Below the pieces are notes generated by a model that saw only the letters and a list, made by a program, of their open reading frames with translations, was not told the origin of the DNA and ran no database searches. From contig NZ_JADOES010000023.1 of assembly GCF_018739885.1 (NCBI RefSeq), forward strand, positions 1-64,000: 64,000 nucleotides of DNA, read 5' to 3'. Position numbers and translations under genes: made by a program. Source of the stretch: Leptothoe spongobia TAU-MAC 1115 (GTDB lineage: Bacteria; Cyanobacteriota; Cyanobacteriia; Phormidesmidales; Phormidesmidaceae). Below are positions 61,113 through 64,000 of this stretch, in pieces; position 1 is the first letter of the stretch, and each line of letters begins with the position of its first letter.

Positions 61113-61385
61113 ATGCAGTTAGCACTTGCTCTTGACGGAGATGTAAAACCAAGGCCAGTCACTCAATCGCTGACTCAACGTCAGGCCTTTGAGTCGCTTC
61201 TAGCGGAACTTCGTGAGGAGGCGAATCTTATCTTAAAAGCTGCGATCGCGCTGACTGGAACTCAATATGAGAGTTTGACCAAGGTGCCAACTCCCCTCTT
61301 GAAGCAAGCAAGAGAAGCTGTCTTTGGGGAGTCTCAGCAGATTGTCATGAGGACGGTTAGCGTTTTCGCGCGGCTATACTCATAG
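61113..61385 (+). CDS. Small hypothetical protein across the operator
   Basis: A protein of 90 residues, MQLALALDGDVKPRPVTQSLTQRQAFESLLAELREEANLILKAAIALTG and so on. Mostly helical, no clear helix-turn-helix. It is divergent from the late operon with the palindrome between, so it might be a late regulator. This is position-based inference. Confidence 0.5.
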   Translation: MQLALALDGDVKPRPVTQSLTQRQAFESLLAELREEANLILKAAIALTGTQYESLTKVPTPLLKQAREAVFGESQQIVMRTVSVFARLYS

Positions 61386-61481
61386 CTATGAACGACAAAA
61401 TTTGCCAGATTTTCGACTACTTGAAGGGAGTCTCTTTGTTTTGCAGCCAGACTTTCCCGAACGCTGAGCTCTGTAGCCAAG

Positions 61482-61931
61482 CTATGCCTGCAATAAAGCT
61501 AGACTTGATTGGAGATCTTTCGGCTGACATAGAACCACCGGGCAGCCATAAATAAGTTTGAGGCAGGCGACTGGGATTACAGCCAACATTGGCTGATTGG
61601 TCCAGAGGATAATGTCTGGACGCCACCCTTTAAGTGCATGAAAAAAGCTAAATAAGGCAAAACTACTACCTAGCAAAATACGAGTGATAACACCTGGGTC
61701 GGGATGAACAGCTACATAGCAACGTTGAATTTTAACGCCGTTGTGCTCTTCTTCACAGTAGAGCTGACCACGATAATCAGGATAGATCTTTCGCTGAGGG
61801 TAGTTTGGCATTGCCGCTACGACCCTTACTCCATGACCTTTAGCTACTAAACCTTCTGCCAACTCCGTCATCAAAGGAGCAATACCAATGGGCTCAGGAT
61901 GATAGTTGGACGAGTAAACAAGAATTCGCAT
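61482..61931 (-). pseudogene. N-terminal half of a WcaI-like glycosyltransferase
   Basis: From MRILVYSSNYHPEPIGIAPLMTELAEGLVAKGHGVRVVAAMPNYPQRKIYPDYRGQLYCEEEHNGVKIQRCYV it matches the donor N-terminal domain of group-4 glycosyltransferases of the colanic-acid WcaI type. After FFHALKGWRPDIILWTNQP the sequence drifts and stops at about 150 residues, where a full enzyme has about 400. Likely a truncated exopolysaccharide gene at the edge of the element. Confidence 0.65.
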
Positions 61932-62005
61932 TGTATCAAACTCACTCACTAAATCTCATTGTTGTGTCAGAATCGTAGGCTTATCTAATCCAGAAATTAG
62001 ATGAG

Positions 62006-63073
62006 CTACTGCGAAGACTTAATAGAAGTATCCTTAGGCTGTAAAGCTGCTACCGTTATGTGTGGAGAAACGGTCAAACTGCTCAACAATGACTCATAAT
62101 CCTCCAGGGCTTGTTCGAAGGAGTAGTTTGAGATCGCATACATACGCCCATTTTTACCCAACTGTTCTAGGCTAATAGGATCGTTATAAAGCTTCAAAAT
62201 AGCCCTAGCTAATGCGTTGGGTTTTTCAGGTTCTACAACTATTCCCCCCATGCTATCTTGAACGGCTTGGGCTTCTGCTCCATCACCTGGAACAGAAGCA
62301 ACAATAGGACGACCACTAGCCATCAGCAACATTGTTTTAGACGGCATATTAAATCCTACGACACTTGCTTTTTGAATAATTAGAGACACGTCAGCCGCCG
62401 CCAGCATAGTAGGTAGCTCTTCGCGGCGAACAAATGGCAATAAAGTTACATTCTCAACGCCCAGTTCACGACGTAAATTATCCAAGTCACCTAGCTGACG
62501 TTCTTCACCAACAATGACAAACTCAATATCAGGAATATCGCGTAAGGTGTTTGCCGCATGGATAATGATACGCACCCCTTGAGTACGAGCAATATTACCT
62601 GAGTAAAGAACAATAAACTTGTCTTGTAGCCCATGATGCTGGCGGAAGCTATTGTCATATTTTGATAAAGGGCGAATAAAATTTGTGTTGGCCCAATTAA
62701 AAATTCGCTTAATTTTAGACAGTTGTACCCCTTTAGATACCAGTATTCTTGTGCAGGAGTCGGTAGGAGCTACAATGTGATTACTTACTAAATATGAAAA
62801 TGCTTCAAGCAACAGATAAAAATTAGATACATTAAAGAATTGTTTTGGATTTTCCTGATGCCATAAGGAAAATCGTCTTCCTTCTAAGAAGGATACAGTG
62901 ATACTACAAATAGAAATAACAAAAAATAGAACAAGCTTACCAGGAGTTCCTTGAAATGCAATGAAGGTACCTGCAATAACTATCAAGACAAAAAGATACT
63001 GTAACAATAAAGATGAAGTGCTTTCGATAGTCAGCTTTATCAAATTGCCTTTTTTTTGTTGATTCAAAGCCAT
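62006..63073 (-). CDS. Glycosyltransferase C-terminal domain fused to a membrane N-terminus
   Basis: A protein of 355 residues. The first 75 contain two hydrophobic segments (LLLQYLFVLIVIAGTFIAF, LVLFFVISICSITVSFLEG). From about residue 88, YLLLEAFSYLVSNHIVAPTDSCTRILVSKGVQLSKIKRIFNWANTNFIRPL and DKFIVLYSGNIARTQGVRIIIHAANTL to MGGIVVEPEKPNALARAI make up the second half of a WcaI-like GT4 enzyme. The first Rossmann domain is absent, so activity is doubtful. It precedes the N-half fragment on the same strand. Confidence 0.65.
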   Translation of the reverse strand: MALNQQKKGNLIKLTIESTSSLLLQYLFVLIVIAGTFIAFQGTPGKLVLFFVISICSITVSFLEGRRFSLWHQENPKQFFNVSNFYLLLEAFSYLVSNHIVAPTDSCTRILVSKGVQLSKIKRIFNWANTNFIRPLSKYDNSFRQHHGLQDKFIVLYSGNIARTQGVRIIIHAANTLRDIPDIEFVIVGEERQLGDLDNLRRELGVENVTLLPFVRREELPTMLAAADVSLIIQKASVVGFNMPSKTMLLMASGRPIVASVPGDGAEAQAVQDSMGGIVVEPEKPNALARAILKLYNDPISLEQLGKNGRMYAISNYSFEQALEDYESLLSSLTVSPHITVAALQPKDTSIKSSQ

Positions 63074-63082
63074 TTTTACCTC

Positions 63083-63472
63083 CTACAGCTTTTTTCTACG
63101 AATAAATAAGGCCGTAAAAAAACGACTAGCAGTTCTTGAAGCCAAGACAATCCATAAGCTTAAATCAGATGAAATAATAACAAAGCAAGCATAAAAGGAT
63201 GCGCTTAATGGACTTTCATCCATACAAGAGGTGAAATCTGTAAAATTTTCTTTTGTTATCCAGAAAAAAAGAACTCCTGGAACTCGAAATAATACGCTGA
63301 GCGCAATAATATCTTTAATGGATAGGTAAACTGATTGCCAAAGTTCACCCATCAACATTAAGCCAATTTGCTCTATTGATTCTTCACAATTTCTTATAAT
63401 TATATGTATGAATTTTCCTAAGACGGTTTTTGGCCTGAGCTCTACGCTCCGTTTCGATTCTTTTACTTGCAT
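63083..63472 (-). CDS. Hypothetical membrane protein
   Basis: A protein of 129 residues with probable hydrophobic segments (IIALSVLFRVPGVLFFWI, ASFYACFVIISSDLSLWIVLASRT). Spaced 9 bp upstream of the glycosyltransferase part, so probably in the same unit. It resembles short fragments of polysaccharide-export or polymerase proteins, but no assignment is possible. It might itself be a remnant. Confidence 0.45.
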   Translation of the reverse strand: MQVKESKRSVELRPKTVLGKFIHIIIRNCEESIEQIGLMLMGELWQSVYLSIKDIIALSVLFRVPGVLFFWITKENFTDFTSCMDESPLSASFYACFVIISSDLSLWIVLASRTASRFFTALFIRRKKL

Positions 63473-63809
63473 AGGGTTTTGCCCCTAAGGTTTCCCCGAA
63501 TTATAGTGAATAATTTTGAATTTGTCTCAGATGTGATGTGTGTCACAGGACAAGGGTGTTTCAAGACGACAACATCAGGTCGCAGCTATATTTTGACATT
63601 ACAAGAAGAGAATAATTCCTGATTCTTCATGCTACAACTGTAATATTAGGTCTTGAGTCTGGCACTACAGTTGTCAACTATTCCACGTTTTATTGAGGCA
63701 CGACCAATCAATCCGAACAAACCTATAAAACGAATAGATTACTTTATAAAAGCCCTCTTAAAATCTGTCTACAATAGAGCTGTGAGGACATGGGTTAGCT
63801 CTTCAACAC
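63473..63809. other. Non-coding spacer, 337 bp
   Basis: No convincing gene is seen. AT-rich blocks upstream of the minus-strand membrane gene could hold its promoter. A 68-codon plus-strand frame (63653-63859) reads through the terminator and is judged spurious. Confidence 0.5.
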
Positions 63810-63839
63810 AAAAGCCCAGACCCCTTGGCCCAGGCTTTT
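63810..63839. terminator. Probable bidirectional terminator
   Basis: AAAAGCC (63810-63816) pairs with GGCTTTT (63833-63839), with A and T runs on opposite strands. It follows the minus-strand gene that ends at 63884. Confidence 0.55.
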
Positions 63840-63883
63840 GCGCTCAATGTGGTTATTGATTATTGGCTAGGTAATCTGAGTCC

Positions 63884-64000
63884 TCACTTCCCCTCCTCAG
63901 TCTGTGTTAGAGCTGGTGGTTCCAGTTGACTTGGTTGACTGAAGTCGGAGGACGACAGGACACCTAAGCCTGTGAGTAAAGCTAAGCCGATAGGAATCAG
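63884..64000 (-). CDS. 3' end of a gene running in from the right
   Basis: The last 38 codons of a minus-strand frame, LIPIGLALLTGLGVLSSSDFSQPSQLEPPALTQTEEGK, contain the tail of a hydrophobic segment and a polar C-terminus. Too little is present to name it; it may be a membrane protein of the polysaccharide cluster. A terminator follows. Confidence 0.5.
   Translation of the reverse strand: MIPIGLALLTGLGVLSSSDFSQPSQLEPPALTQTEEGK

Noticed and set aside
63653-63859. 68-codon plus-strand frame
   Set aside because: Reads through a terminator hairpin and has no family resemblance.

Overview
The window looks cyanobacterial. The octamer GCGATCGC (HIP1) and near-matches recur throughout, and the left flank carries families typical of filamentous cyanobacteria (DUF4058, Uma2, DUF433/PIN-like, AAA-like ATPase with a nuclease tail). 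No species is named because nothing here fixes one.

Layout. (1) 1-4.5 kb: accessory or host-like genes (small membrane protein, DUF4058, AAA-like ATPase/PD-(D/E)XK, Uma2, a DUF433 antitoxin whose PIN-like toxin is cut off after about 30 codons). (2) 4.53-4.62 kb: the 3' half of a tRNA-Pro(GGG) gene plus its terminator, a probable attachment core, then a tyrosine integrase. (3) 5.9-11.7 kb, minus strand: early phage genes (Xis-like protein, two adenine methyltransferases, DUF4326-ASCH protein, two replication-type proteins). (4) 11.8-13.7 kb: regulatory region with an HTH protein and dyads. (5) 13.8-19.14 kb: a plasmid-style segregation module, ParM-like actin, ParR-like protein, two membrane proteins and a membrane-anchored P-loop ATPase, flanked on both sides by arrays of the same 10-bp repeat (centromere-like) and by a larger iteron-like repeat block. 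(6) 19.1-61.0 kb, minus strand: a long late operon for a contractile-tailed (myovirus-like) particle. In transcription order it runs: unknown, HNH, prohead protease, scaffold, major capsid, connectors, sheath, tube, frameshifting tail chaperone, tape measure, hub, spike, LysM, gp25-like wedge, gpJ, gpI, fibres, FHA membrane protein. (7) 61.1-64 kb: a small gene across an operator palindrome, then exopolysaccharide-type glycosyltransferase pieces and membrane genes.

The most notable points are these. Two large STAND NTPases sit on either side of the tape measure gene: a NACHT-HEAT-TIR protein on the opposite strand, and an NB-ARC-TPR protein with a small partner. This looks like immune cargo in a prophage late operon, and relics of rearrangement (hub-gene remnant, frameshifted small gene, hairpin repeats) lie at the junctions. 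A family of hairpin repeats (arms GGTCGCGTAC / GTACGCGACC, 11-nt spacer) is scattered at gene edges. ParMRC-type segregation genes plus an attP-like core suggest an element that can live as a plasmid. No terminase, portal, holin or separate endolysin is recognisable here, so whether the element makes infectious virions is open.
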